A stretch of 64,000 nucleotides of DNA from Spodoptera frugiperda (lineage: Eukaryota; Arthropoda; Insecta; Lepidoptera; Noctuidae): contig NC_064231.1 in assembly GCF_023101765.2 (NCBI RefSeq), positions 4,230,501-4,294,500 of the forward strand, written 5' to 3'. A model generated the notes under the pieces. The model worked only from the letters and a program-made list of their open reading frames with translations. It was not told the origin of the DNA and ran no database searches. Positions 22,127-33,411 of this stretch are shown here, piece after piece. The first letter of the stretch is position 1. Every line of letters starts with the position of its first letter. The translations under genes and the position numbers were made by a program.

Positions 22127-22779
22127 AATGTTTACATATTCTCATGTAAACTTCATATGTGTGAAGTTTTTATGATGTCATTCGTTGATTTAATCATCGA
22201 TCGTCTATGTGCGACTTCTATCATCTGTCACATGTCATGTGTCGCTATAAAATTCTGAATCAAAAATATATTCACTTACCAGTGAGTATGCACTATTCTC
22301 TTCATTATTTATTATAGAAATCCTGATCAATGTGGAAAATGTAAAAATTGGAATAACCTGAAACTTTTTGGTCATCCCGAAAATCGCTTCTGTTACAACC
22401 AGGACTGAGTACTGAACTAAAAAAGCAGTAAAATTATTTTAACATTTTCCAAAACGTTTTGGTAACATCGTTCATATTTTATTTCTGCATTTAATTTTAA
22501 TCCTTAAGCCGACTTAAAAAGTCCGAAATTTGAACGTTCAGGACGTAATCTTTGCGAGGCGTATTTTTGTGGTAGAGTTGAAATAATGGGCTTTAAGTCT
22601 AGTTAATTTGTGGCTATTCTAAAGCTTGTTAAGTCGTCCGGACACTGAGAGGAGTGAGAGGACGAAATGTTAAAAAGTTTTTTATACTTTTATATGGAAA
22701 CTATTCGAGGATTATACTTGACTGAGTATCTCTTGTCCATTTTTTTTTTATATTTGTTGAGTCGACGTTTGGCCAACAT
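22127..22779. other. non-coding stretch, nothing recognised
   Basis: No coding signal or recognised repeat. Confidence 0.4.
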
Positions 22780-22870
22780 CTCGTCTGGTAGTAAGCGATG
22801 ATGTGGCCTACAATGGAGCACGTCTGCCCATAAGCAACCTAATCACTTGGGCCTTGATGATACTTAGGTT
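22780..22870 (+). repeat. probable LINE 3'-tail fragment
   Basis: GGCCAACATCTCGTCTGGTA, GTAAGCGATGATGTGGCCTA and CAATGGAGCACGTCTGCCC resemble a moth LINE tail text (form GCTAGAATCTCGCCTGATGG, TAAGTGATGATG). Identification is from memory and the copy is decayed. Confidence 0.4.
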
Positions 22871-23106
22871 GTACCCATGAAGAAACACATATTCTAGTAT
22901 ACATTTCGGAAAGTAGGAGCCAGCGGAAATTGACTGCGTTTGGCGGAGAATAGACAAGTCGTGGTGAAGAGCCTTTTGCGCTTCTCATGCATGAGAGTGC
23001 GGGTTATATATACCTTCTAAGATAATTTAAACACCACATAATTTAGACAAACGATGAAGGAAAACACCTGGGCTTTTAATTTCTAATTCATTATAAGTTT
23101 AAAAAA

Positions 23107-23200
23107 ACCAACCCGCATTGAGCAAATGTGGTGATTAGTGTTGAAGCCTTCTTTGGGTAAGAAGAAGCCTTTGGTCAGCAGCAAGTAAACCTTTTATCTC
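23107..23200 (+). repeat. Jockey-like LINE 3'-end fragment J, copy 2
   Basis: CAACCCGCATTGAGCAAATG, TGGTGATTAGTGTTGAAGCC, AAGAAGCCTTTGGTCAGCAG. Same order as 17174-17283, with the same loss of coding capacity. Confidence 0.65.
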
Positions 23201-26200
23201 CGTTTAAATAATGAACATTTTTAGAAAATTATCTTCTCAAACAACTACATTAAAACTATATAAAAAAATAATTTAACACTGCAAACGAAGGACGGGTCTT
23301 TTGTGAACCGTAAAAATAAAAATTAATTCTTTTATTTCTTTTCATAAGTACTGACGCACCCTTCGCGGTATGCGTTAAATGTTCTATGAAAGCGTTGTAA
23401 AATTAAATTCGGAATTTAATTTTGTAATTCGAATGCTCCCAAGGTTTTTGCGACGTCTATCTGTTTTATTAGATTTAAGAATTTTATTTCCAAGAAATAT
23501 TATTTTCAGATGTAATAAAATACACGCAAAATGTTTTGCGTTTTTTAAACGCTCTTGGTTTTCTTTATTGCTTTTTCGTACATATTTTATTTAAGACATT
23601 TCAGTTTACTCATATAAAAAAATCACACCTATATTACTTCAATTTAAATTTCCTTCACGTAAAACGAACGCCGATACAACAAAGCTGCGGTTAAATATCG
23701 TATTCTTTTTCCATTCGCCAAATTGAACATACCACACCCGATCCTTAATTGAACTTTAAAACCAGAAAATCGAACACCCAAAAATTCCAAAGTACCAATT
23801 TTAATCCCGTTGCGCTATTCGAACTCGAAATCACTGGCCGCAGACAACGGCCGCTTAACAGTTGAAAAATGAAAAACAATTCCAATTTGGAACGTCAACC
23901 GTTTGAATTTGGAAGCGAGGCGTTGAGCCGTGCGTCGGTATTGCGCGGCGGAACGCACGTCGCCGGCGTGGGGTTAGGACGATGTGGGAAATCGTTTGGA
24001 CTCGGTTTACACGTCATTTTAGGACTATTAAGTGTTAGTGTTTCAAGTTTTGTTCTGGCGCGCCATCCCGGGCTCGTCGGAAAAAGGTTTAGTGGGGATT
24101 TGCTCGTTTTTTCGGCTGATGTTGTGTTGGGGCTTGCATACTGTGAACAACGAAAGTTACCTTTGTTACTAGTGCAAACATAAGATTTTGATTGCAACAC
24201 TTATAAGCTTCTTGATTGGATAAATACGGCCGTTGTATTTGTCTAGTCGAGATTTTTTATAGAGTTAAATAGGAGAACAAAGTAAGCTCCCAACTTATTA
24301 CACAAAAAATCTTAAACTGAAAGGCTTATTATACAATTTCAAAGAACCACACACTTTAACATAAATACATAAGAGATACCACATTTGTCCTCTATTCCAT
24401 ACTGCACGTCACCAGACGAGTGACGCTCGACTGCTTCCCTCTATGTGATTACAGAGTTTCAAGACATGTGACGTAGTTGCAGGCTTCCAGGTGTTCTGCT
24501 ATTACTTCCACGTCTAAATAGAACGTTCTAGAATTCATATGTAAAGAGCTTTTCCAAGCAGTTGCGTTTAGAATGAAGAATTGTGTTGTCAAAAAAAATG
24601 TGTGTAAAAATGAATTGAGACAAGTTGTACCCCAATGTTTGGTCGAATAGTTGGCTCGGTTTTGACAAATTTTATTTGTTTTATATAGATCTATACGCTA
24701 GTTCCATCTAAACTAATTTAATAACGTAAACTTACTTATAAAAAGGTTTATTTAAATATTTCGATAATGTTCCATATTTAAGAGAATTTTACATAATCAC
24801 TAACTTTGATAGAGGTTATATATTTGGGTTTTAACAAGACTCATGGAATCGAGAAATTCAAGAAATGCGTTCTTTAGTGTTACTGTGTTATTTTGAAAAT
24901 GTGTATCGAAGTATTAACATTTATTTTACGTAGGCCTTTTCTTTTGCCATTCGTGCGATAATTTCTTGCGAAACAAGTTCAATGCAATTACAAGGTGAAA
25001 ATTAAAATAGCGTCGAAACGAAATTCAATCATTAACTCCACATTCCCTACCACTTATTTAAAAATTAAACTGTCTTAAGCTCAAGTGTAAATATTTAACA
25101 AAAACTTACTGAAACAATCAGAAATCGCCTTTAACCATATAACAATATGATTCAAAATCCGTTTCCACTTACTTCAATTAAGCCAAAGCCAAAAATATTG
25201 TCAACAGCTTCATTATCGCTCATTAAATTCGCAAAAAATCGCATTCAAGATCCGATCACTGTTTAGAGCACAGGGATTTAACCCTTATTATGAAAGAACT
25301 GAGGTGTTAAAATGGCGTGTGGGGTTATTTATCATTGGTGGCGATCTGTGTTGGCCGGTGTAGGGACACATGTCCCCACGATCCCGACATTGGGGCAGCT
25401 CATTAAGTTTTATTGGCACTAGAGCGACGCTCGGATTGACGGAGCCTTCGTATGTTTGCGTTATACACCGATATTTAGGCTCGACAGGATACATTTTCAT
25501 AGATAAGTTAGGTTTATTGGTGATTCAAACTTTTGACATGTTGCTAAAGTGGCGACTTGCGTAAACTTTAAGACGTTTCAGGGAAACTCCAAACACAGTC
25601 TTTAAAGGACATTTTCCTCTATCTATGAGCTACTTACGAAAGTAAGATGCATTTCTCGATGTTCAAAGAAAATCTTTCCTATGATGTCATTGATGGCAAA
25701 TTCTTTATTAATTTTTATTAAACCATGTATCTTGGGCTTATTATAATGATCAATATTTTAAATGAAGATGTCCAACAATTGTATTGTTAAATTATGATAT
25801 GATAATGAATTGCTGGAAGATGTATTATAAACTAAACTCCATAAACCTTAGAAATAACAATTTTAGTTTCAATCAGAAACATCAGAAGTATTACTCCCCA
25901 CACACTCCTAGTAGAAAAGCGTGCCGTACCGTGGCTCAACGCGCACAGGACATTAGCACTTACTATCGAATTACGTGGTGCATGTTACGGGCAACGCATA
26001 ACTTTTTATTGCGCCCGTGATAGTCGAATCAAATTCCACACGTCCTTGTTGCTCCTTTATACGGCTTATTTACTATCCATGTGCTTTATTGACGTCTCTT
26101 TATGGCCGAATTAGAAAATTGACGGCGTTTGGTTAATAAATTTTTATCGCTCTAACGGGTTGGAGAGGGTTTATTTAAAATTGATGGAGAATGGCTTTGT

Positions 26201-26896
26201 GTGTTTACTTTACATCAGGTGTTTTGTCTCCGAAGAGGGTGGCTACTGTGTTCATACAACGTGATACCAAAATTTCATGTTATCATCGGTTTGGGTACCC
26301 CCAAAGCTAATACTTTCTTTATGGAATAGGGGGCAAAAAATGGCCACTCGGCCTTTTAAAAACGATTATCCTCTTTTCTTAAAGGTTTCAAGGTGGTATC
26401 GGTTCGGAAATACTGCCAAAGAAAGTTCCAGACTCCTTGCTAAGCAGTCACACTTGCGGTAACTTGACTTGTATTAGTATTAGCCGTAGGATAGTCACAA
26501 GCTAAAGGTGTGTAGTATGTGAGATTGAGTTGGACATAGTGTTGCACTGATATCAATAAAACAACAATACTAAATGAACAAGTACCTTTGTTTAAAAAAG
26601 TATAATTTTCTGACATTATAGCACCCAGACAGTAAAAAAAATCTACCTGGCAATTAATTCGAGAGGTAAATTAAATGATCCAAAGTTATTATTAGTACGT
26701 AGTAATAAATTAAACATAAGTCATTAACAAACCCTAAACGTGTTCGTAAATAGACGTCGCAGACTTTGCAAAGGTCAGACCGTTTTTAATAATTTAAAAC
26801 TGCTACAGGCAGAATCCAGTCTAATTTTAGCCTAATCTAAGCACTTAAATGAATAATTAATAAAATTAAGGATTTTTTGGTTCACAGTCATATTAT
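23201..26896. other. long non-coding stretch with one GC-richer patch
   Basis: No supported gene over 3.7 kb. The patch at about 23820-24170 is rich in CG dinucleotides and has open frames on both strands (104 and 101 codons) that mirror each other, as expected from composition alone. The minus frame at 25288-25500, reading LNELPQCRDRGDMCPYTG, looks somewhat protein-like but has no splice or family support. Confidence 0.4.
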
Positions 26897-27062
26897 ACTA
26901 GCTTCTGCTAGCGGCTTCGCTCGCGTTCTCGTGAGATAAAAAGTCATCACCTAAGCCAGCTCATACCCTATCTGTACACCTAATTTCATAAAAATCCGTT
27001 CACTAGTTTCAGCGTGATTGACCAAACAAAACAAGCAAACTTTGACATTTATAATATTAGTG
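26897..27062 (+). repeat. RTE-like LINE 3'-end fragment, copy 3
   Basis: The fullest copy here: CTAGCTTCTGCTAGCGGCTT, CGCTCGCGTTCTCGTGAGAT, CACCTAAGCCAGCTCATACC, AAAAATCCGTTCACTAGTTT, CAGCGTGATTGACCAAACAA and the tail GACATTTATAATATTAGTGT. Non-coding 3' region only. Confidence 0.75.
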
Positions 27063-27134
27063 TAATTTAGATGTTTTGTTAGATGCTACATTGATCTGTG
27101 TCTAACACCTTATATCCTATGAAAATGACCCCTT

Positions 27135-27265
27135 TTTCCAATCCCATTCCCCAACAACACTTAAATGCCCAACCCCCAAAAGGCTAGCAACGCACTTGTA
27201 ATGCCTCTGGTGTTTCGGATGTCCATGGGCGGCGGTGATTGCATACCATCCATCCATCCATCTAA
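27135..27265 (-). repeat. dispersed repeat L fragment (inverse) with an ATCC microsatellite
   Basis: CACTTGTAATGCCTCTGGTG, TTTCGGATGTCCATGGGCGG and CGGTGATTGCATACCATCC are the reverse of the head of repeat L (15715). The CCATCC end has expanded into a short (ATCC)n run at 27249-27264. Confidence 0.7.
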
Positions 27266-29496
27266 GGTAATCCATCTGCTTATACAAAAAAAATTATTAT
27301 GTACAACTTACTCAGGTTAATATTTGGAGGTACTCAACTAGTTTCGAGCCACAACCGGGACCCATAACCTTTTGAATAGCATACATGCATCTCGGTACCC
27401 TGCCTACTTAAGTTACTACCTGTGTACAAAGTCCCAACAAAGAGATTGAAACAATGTACGTAATCGTCGGGAAAATAACTTCGGAAAATAAACAAACAAA
27501 CCATTATTTTTATTAGTCGTTATACGGGAAATCAGTTACTTTGTAGAAAATGGCGGAGAAACGTTTATGTGCTAGTTATTGTTAATGCTTAACTGCAGAT
27601 TACAGTACTGCAAGTTTTACAGTAGGTAGGTACTAGGTATAATATACAGCTATAGTAAACCAGTTTATCGTGGTCTCGCTTTGTATGAATCTACACACAT
27701 TCGCTGGTCAGTTTATATTGGTATTGTATAGCTTGATAATGTCTAGTCGTGTGTACTATGAGAACCTGGTTACGTATGTTAGAAGTTTACTATATTGAAC
27801 ATTTCAGCATTATTAATTTCTACTAGAATTGTGCTAGAGGTTTTTAAAAATGAGGTAAAGGCATATATTTGAGTGAACCTATTTTTTATTGCAATGGAAA
27901 TCCTCACGGACTCCCCTCATCGTAGGGGCCTATGACATTTCACCTTTAGGACTGTAACACGTATTGTAATTGTGTATATGGATTGTAATATTTTATAGAT
28001 CCATTTATTACCACTTATGTGGATTTAAAATTACAAATGTTTCTACAACAAGTTCACACTTTATCTTATCCAAAATTATGCAAACACTACAGTCCTATTA
28101 TAGTAGTTAGATACTTAGGTACAGCAAAGTTCCTACCTACTTCAATGACCACACATCCGGGACATGATAACCTCAAATCAGTGCGGTGATGACGTTAAAT
28201 AAGTAAGAACATTAATAAACAGCGGCTGGCATAGGACGCGTTAATAATGCAAGTCTAACTGAACCAGTCGGCTCGCGGTACATTATTGAAGAGGGAAGCT
28301 ATGCTTTATATCAACTGTATTGATCATTTTGTATTAGTCGACTGGTGCATATGGAACACTTGGAGTTTAATGTGATGGTAGCACCAAAATTGTTACATAT
28401 ATAAAAAAAATCTTTTGTTATTGTGATAAAAATAAAACTGATGAGTACACAAAAAAAGTTTCTTTGGGAAAGTTGTTTGTAATCATGAGTACAATCACGT
28501 GATTTAATATCGTTCACTAATTACCAGTCACCATATATAGACATTAAGTAACAATGTCTCTTTACTTAATACAACGAGAGGTTGAAAATAAAAACGCAGG
28601 AACAAAGCAGTGCCCAATTTTCGAATTTGGCCAATGAGCCAATCCAATCTAAGTATGCTAAGTACTCAATGGCCTATAATCGGGTACACATCTAAAGTAA
28701 AGAATCAATTCATCATATGCATACTGTACGAGTTCCAGTTTTTCTTAAAAGGAAGGCTTAATGTTCAGTAGAGATAAAGGGCACATCTTATTTTGGTCAG
28801 CATTATCGGTACTATCGTTTAAGAACCGTGTGATCGGTTGAAGCACACAGCTTGGTAACCAGCTGCAATGCATGGTGTTGCAGCCTCAACTTCTCTACAG
28901 GACAATGTTTTGTATGGTCTGCGTGTGTGCATCCTAATTATAGACGAAAACCCTACTCTGAAAATAATAATATAATATGTTTTCTCCAGATGACGGACCT
29001 TTGTGGGTGGTTTTTCCATCAGCTTTATCTAAAGAACGTAGAACCTTAAGTAAAAGTCAAGTCAAGTAAGTGAAGAGAGCTCATTTTGTAGTAGTCACCT
29101 TACAGGAAGTTTTATTAAATGAATCGATTGGACGGGCTGACGACAATGTTTTATTAGTAATCTCTATCAATGTTATGTTGGTCTCGTTACTTTGTGAGGT
29201 GGTAATGCTAGTCTTGAAACAGAATCTTCATCTTCGCTTCGCCGTCCTGGCAGTAAGGGTTGGTGGCCAAACGGAGACTTATCAACGTTAAAAACAAAAA
29301 AAGAATAAATCTTATTTTAAGCTAAGAGCAAACTACATTAGGCTATTAATTAGTAGAAACTTATCAGATAAAGTTTTAGATTAACTTCGTTTAAATAAAT
29401 ACAAAAAAAATACACACATATACCATAACTTGCCTGCTTCGTCCGAAAAGTCACGTTATTCAATTGAATATGTTATCAGTCAAGATTTTATGATAC
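27266..29496. other. long non-coding stretch upstream of the secreted-protein gene
   Basis: No supported coding exon. The stretch at 28850-29050 has overlapping short frames on both strands. TAACCAGCTGCAATGCATGG and TGTTGCAGCC at 28856-28888 contain a CTGCAA/TTGCAG inverted pair. Regulatory DNA for the gene at 29580 may lie here, but nothing specific is visible except the TATA box listed next. Confidence 0.4.
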
Positions 29497-29503
29497 TATA
29501 AAA
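29497..29503 (+). promoter_or_regulatory. TATA box of the gene at 29580
   Basis: TATAAAA. An initiator-like TCAAAA begins at 29521, about 25 bp downstream, which is normal TATA-to-start spacing. This would give a leader of about 57 bases. The transcription start itself is inferred. Confidence 0.45.
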
Positions 29504-29539
29504 TTAATCACCGTAGCACGTCAAAATCTTATACGCGCA

Positions 29540-29563
29540 ATGAAAGTACTATGGCTACTGTAG
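29540..29563 (+). CDS. upstream ORF of seven codons in the leader
   Basis: ATG in a CGCAATGAAA context opens MKVLWLL followed by TAG, ending 16 bases before the main ATG and in another frame. Short upstream ORFs like this often lower translation of the main frame. The peptide happens to look like the start of a signal sequence. Whether it is translated is unknown. Confidence 0.3.
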   Translation: MKVLWLL

Positions 29564-29579
29564 TTTAGAAAATAAAATA

Positions 29580-30660
29580 ATGTTGAAAAATATTCTAATA
29601 TTGTTCAGTTTTTGCTGTGCAGCTGTTCACATGGTCCCGACTAGTAAACCGATACTATTACAACTAACTCTAGAACAAATTAGGAACACATTTGATAATA
29701 TTATGACTGACGATTATATCGACACGCTAGCTAAACAATTTGCTGCTAAAGCAGCGAAATATTTTACGAAAGAAATGAAAAAACAGAGGAGCGCGATCAT
29801 TGGCAAGATTCATGAAAGTTATGGGTGAGTTTATAGTTTTATTAGACCACAAAAACAATGTGTGCATTTATAACTGAAAATTGATGACACATATTCATTT
29901 TGAGTCCAGAAAGTGTCCGTAATGGTACTTTGCTTCGAAGTCTAATCTGCTTTTTTACGATAGCGGAAACATAAATTATGTGTGGCGCATCCTGTACCAC
30001 GCGCGTCCCAAAGAATCATCACACCACCAGATGGTGAGATGTGGCACAGTAGTGCTAATGCCTAATCCGGAGCTGCGGACAACCTAGCGGAGTGACCAGG
30101 GCTCCGGCTTGAAAAGCAGCAGTAGGAACGGGGTAGTTTTAGTCAGTAAGAGTCTCTCTCGCCTCGCTTAAAGCGGGAGAAGTAATAGGGTAATTTTCCT
30201 CCCTTACAAAAAAAGACTAAAAAATATTTCCTTGTAAAATACTTTGAATTTTATTTTTTTTTATTCCAGAAGTCCACACGTGGATTCTACCAGTTCAAAT
30301 CAAGAAAACAAACAAAAGACATTAGAAAATTCTCAAAAGGTACATGCTACTGCACTGAAGCAAGGACCATCTAAACAGAAAGGACAATTGCAAGAAGCGA
30401 AAGAGCCACTAAAGGAAGAATATGAATCAAACGAAAATAGTCCTCAAACACAAGATGATAAGGATAAAAATGAAGAGGACAAAATCTTGATGGATTCTCG
30501 TGAAGCGTTCAATCTTCTGAGGGAGCCTTCACCAGATGGTGACCATTTGGACTCACGTTCTGGAGAAATGCTGAGTGGAGAAACAAGGGACAAGATACCA
30601 GTCATAGAAGTAATGAAGATCAATGGTTCATACTTTAGGAGGCTACTAGGGTTAATATAA
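29580..30660 (+). CDS. two-exon gene for an unknown secreted protein, 211 aa
   Basis: Exon 1 is 29580-29824, then a GTGAGT donor at 29825. The acceptor ATTCCAG ends at 30269 after a T-rich tract, and exon 2 is 30270-30660 with a TAA stop. The split codon (GG|A, Gly82) keeps frame, and total coding length is 636 bases. Residues 1 to about 17 (MLKNILILFSFCCAAVH) are a clear signal peptide. Residues 25-80 are predicted helical (QIRNTFDNIMTDDYIDTLAK, then a Lys-rich part). Residues 83-155 are rich in Lys, Glu, Gln, Ser and Asn, probably disordered. The C-terminus has an NGS glycosylation sequon and ends SYFRRLLGLI. There are only two Cys, both in the signal peptide. I recognise no family. A neuropeptide precursor is possible but no amidation site is seen. 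It could be a lepidopteran-specific secreted or reproductive protein. The evidence is gene structure, not homology. Confidence 0.7.
30005..30210 (+). repeat. family A SINE-like repeat inside the intron
   Basis: A near full-length copy lying wholly within the intron 29825-30269, in the gene's orientation. Blocks: AATCATCACACCACCAGATG, CTAATCCGGAGCTGCGGACA, GAACGGGGTAGTTTTAGTCA, GTAAGAGTCTCTCTCGCCTC and AAGCGGGAGAAGTAATAGG, with an A-rich tail. It makes up almost half of the intron and leaves both splice sites intact. Confidence 0.85.
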
Positions 30661-30708
30661 GAAATCTATTATATTAAGTATTTTGTTAGAAAATGTTGAT
30701 TTGATGTT

Positions 30709-30714
30709 AATAAA
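30709..30714 (+). terminator. poly(A) signal of the secreted-protein gene
   Basis: AATAAA, 49 bases after the TAA stop, followed by a GT-rich stretch (TTTTGTTGATGTT) as expected for a cleavage site. Confidence 0.6.
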
Positions 30715-32024
30715 ACTTTTGTTGATGTTAAGAAGGGCACGAAGGATCAAAAAGTATCAAATGAAAAGAAAAAAAAGAAAGTAAGCTTCTGAATCTACAC
30801 ATCAGACATAATCCCAAACGTACTACTACTGAATTATCTTGACCTTGACTCATTCTCTTAGATATTTCTCAGAAACTAAGGCACCATTCGATGGTAGCTA
30901 ATCCTCAAACAATATTAGAATACAAAATGAAGCAAGCCATTAAAGAACCACGAACATCGGACCATTGAATTCAACAAGAACGTATTTAGAAAATAATTTC
31001 GTTTTAGCCGAAAAAGAAAAAGGAAAAAAGGACCTAAATACAGCGGGCATTGATCATTTATTCACTCGTTACATACCCAGTATCCCAAACCTTCATGATA
31101 TTATAAATGTATGGAAAGACGTGTCGTATTAAAATATTTACGGGTACCTTCAAGGTGTTATCCATAGTCCTACCGGATTACAGCCCGCGTCACTATTAAA
31201 AGGCGTGAGAAGGGTCTCGCTATGGCTACCTACCGCCATTAAGATATGGAATTATTTCATCTTAGTGTGTTTGAACGAGTTTTGCTTACTTTGGTATTGT
31301 AGTTAGTTGTAAGGCATTTAATAAATTGCCTTTCTTGCCTTATTTATATCTTAAGTTTTATTTTGAAAGAGGTTCTAATTCTAGACTTGTAGACAACAAT
31401 ACCAAGTAATTATAAAATCCACAGAAAGTACATTTGATTTCAGATATTTCTTGATTCCGCATAAAACGAGATCATTCTCAAAATATTTCATAACACCACT
31501 TGTTCTTTCATAACTAACGCATATTTTCATTTAAACGAAATCACAGCGATACCTATGCGCATATTCAAGGGTCTTACCATTCATTTGCAAGTATATAACC
31601 GTCACAATGGCCTGCAAAAGTAACAGTATCATCTCACAATAGGACGGAGAAGGATCTTGGGAACCGAGAGGAAATCCTTAAAGATCGTTGTGGCTATAAT
31701 TCACAGCCGTATGAATTATTGATGGCCGCCGACGAACCAGGATTAGATTATAAATAAATAGGGTTCTGGGCTTTTAAAAGTATATGTTGGGAATGATATT
31801 GCGGAAAATAAAGGTCATTTAGGGTTATGAGGAGTTTTTATTGTGGCGGGGATAGTGGTGGAGAATATTGATCTAATGGATGTTTGGTGAGGTCGGGGTT
31901 GTTTGTTGCTGGAGTGAGTGAAGATTTTTTATTGTCATGTTACTAGGACACCAGAAGAAATGGATCATGATAAAATATTTATTTATATAACTAATCCTAA
32001 TCTAACGTAAGAATATTTTGCATT
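30715..32024. other. non-coding stretch downstream of the gene
   Basis: No open frame of note, and no recognised repeat. A Lys-rich reading at about 30745-30800 (poly-A rich) is too short to be meaningful. Confidence 0.4.
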
Positions 32025-32202
32025 TCAAAGTCAAGTCAAAATTATTTATTTCAATTAGACCAGGAAGGCACTTTTGAACATCAAAGCAAAATTAATAACG
32101 TCAGGCTGTCGGTCAGTCCTCTAGTGAAGCTATTTGCTCGTTCCAAAGTGTAGATTCCTATGGAGAAGAACGATCAAGAAACTTCATAGGTTACTCTTTT
32201 CC
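32025..32202 (+). repeat. dispersed repeat W, long copy
   Basis: Begins TCAAAGTCAAGTCAAAATTA, continues TTTATTTCAATTAGACCAGG and GGCACTTTTGAACATCAAAG, then AGTGAAGCTATTTGCTCGTT, CCAAAGTGTAGATTCCTATG and GGAGAAGAACGATCAAGAAA. Five other copies in both orientations lie at 32773, 36195, 36590, 36704 and 50035. A common moth text, probably a non-LTR fragment. Confidence 0.75.
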
Positions 32203-32772
32203 AATCAGATTCACAATACAATTCATGGTTAATTTATTAAAATGTTTGAAGCTAATCGTTTTCACATAAAACCCAAAACATTTCTTCTTATTTATTAAAC
32301 CGAAATAAACAAAAATAACCATTAAAACCTCACCAAATTAAAATCTATCAATTCCAATGAACTATTTTATCAGCGACCGACTGAAAACACCGCAACAAAC
32401 ATATCGGGCCGCAGACTCGTAAACCCGTATCACTTCGTAAATATCTCCAAAACGGCGAGCCCATAGCGCGTCCCTATCTATAGTGAAACCCATTTGCTAA
32501 TTATCTGTCCGTCTGTCAGTTCACATTGTCATATACGCGATTGAGTCCATTCAATAATTCATAGTGTGTCGGATTCTGTATGTAAAGCGTGCGGTTATGG
32601 CTTCAGTATGGTGCAACGGGATTCATTGTTTATTGAATATGCTATGCAGTTTGATTGATTTATTTATTTAGGATTGTGAGGAACCTTTAGAATTAACTAC
32701 TTCTGTAATAATATATACTTAAGAACAGAGTAGGTACTATATGTATGATTTAAAGCTTTTAGTAGTAGTAAC
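32203..32772. other. non-coding stretch, nothing recognised
   Basis: No coding signal or recognised repeat. Confidence 0.4.
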
Positions 32773-32890
32773 GACTGAAGATTTTTGCTCGTTCTTCTTC
32801 ATTTGAAGCTACACTTTAAAACAAGCACCTAACTTCACTGACGGACTTACAGATTATTATTTATTACTTTATGTGTTGACATTTCAAAAC
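32773..32890 (-). repeat. dispersed repeat W, inverse copy
   Basis: TTTTTGCTCGTTCTTCTTCA, AGCTACACTTTAAAACAAGC, ACCTAACTTCACTGACGGAC, then ATTATTTATTACTTTATG and TTGACATTTCAAAAC. Reverse complement of the body at 32025-32202. Confidence 0.75.
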
Positions 32891-33330
32891 CTATTTATGG
32901 TTTAATTGGAAATATGATTTAACTTTCACTTGGATTTGACTGCGGACTGTCTAGAGGGATAGAGGGTTGAAAAAAGGTACAGTTTTACTTTTTGAAAATG
33001 TTACAAACGATGTTATTGAGTGTTTATAAAATAACAGACTATTAATTGTTTAATTTTAAAGTTTGCCTTTGTATTAAGCAGATTCATGTCATAATAATGA
33101 AACTCACAAAAGATGCTATGACAATAACACACAAACCAAAACACTACCTACTCTTAAAAATGGCGTATCACTGACAGCATCTGTCAAGGCAAGAGCAAAC
33201 GAGCACAGATTCACAATTTGAATTTTAATCTTCAACCAAACGTTGATATTTCACAACGCAACTGCAACTAGGGCACAAGTAGAGCAGTACGCTACGATAT
33301 CTAATCCCTGCCACTCATTCTTACTGCTGA
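32891..33330. other. non-coding stretch, nothing recognised
   Basis: No coding signal or recognised repeat. Confidence 0.4.
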
Positions 33331-33411
33331 AGACTGCCTAAGTGGATTAGAAGGCATTAACGTCGGATCAATAAGGTCTCCGGTTCGATTCCGACTAGCT
33401 ACCGGTTCTTT
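33331..33411 (+). repeat. tRNA-Arg-like pseudo-tRNA or SINE head
   Basis: Contains an A-box-like TGGATTAGAAGG (33343-33354) and a perfect B box GGTTCGATTCC (33382-33392) at tRNA spacing. CGTCGGATCAATAAG before the B box resembles the anticodon-to-variable region of animal tRNA-Arg. The T stem pairs only in part and the acceptor ends (near GACTGCC and TAGCTAC) do not pair, so it is not a working tRNA. A decayed tRNA gene or the head of a tRNA-derived SINE are both possible. Confidence 0.5.

Noticed and set aside
23869..24200. 104- and 101-codon frames on opposite strands
   Set aside because: They mirror each other in a CG-rich patch where stop codons are rare. No motif and no splice support.
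25288..25500. 70-codon minus frame with LNELPQCRDRGDMCPYTG
   Set aside because: Looks somewhat protein-like but I know no family, and there is no splice or promoter support. Too short to call. A tblastn search would settle it.
33331..33411. Functional tRNA-Arg gene
   Set aside because: The acceptor stem does not pair and the T stem is broken. Kept only as a relic.
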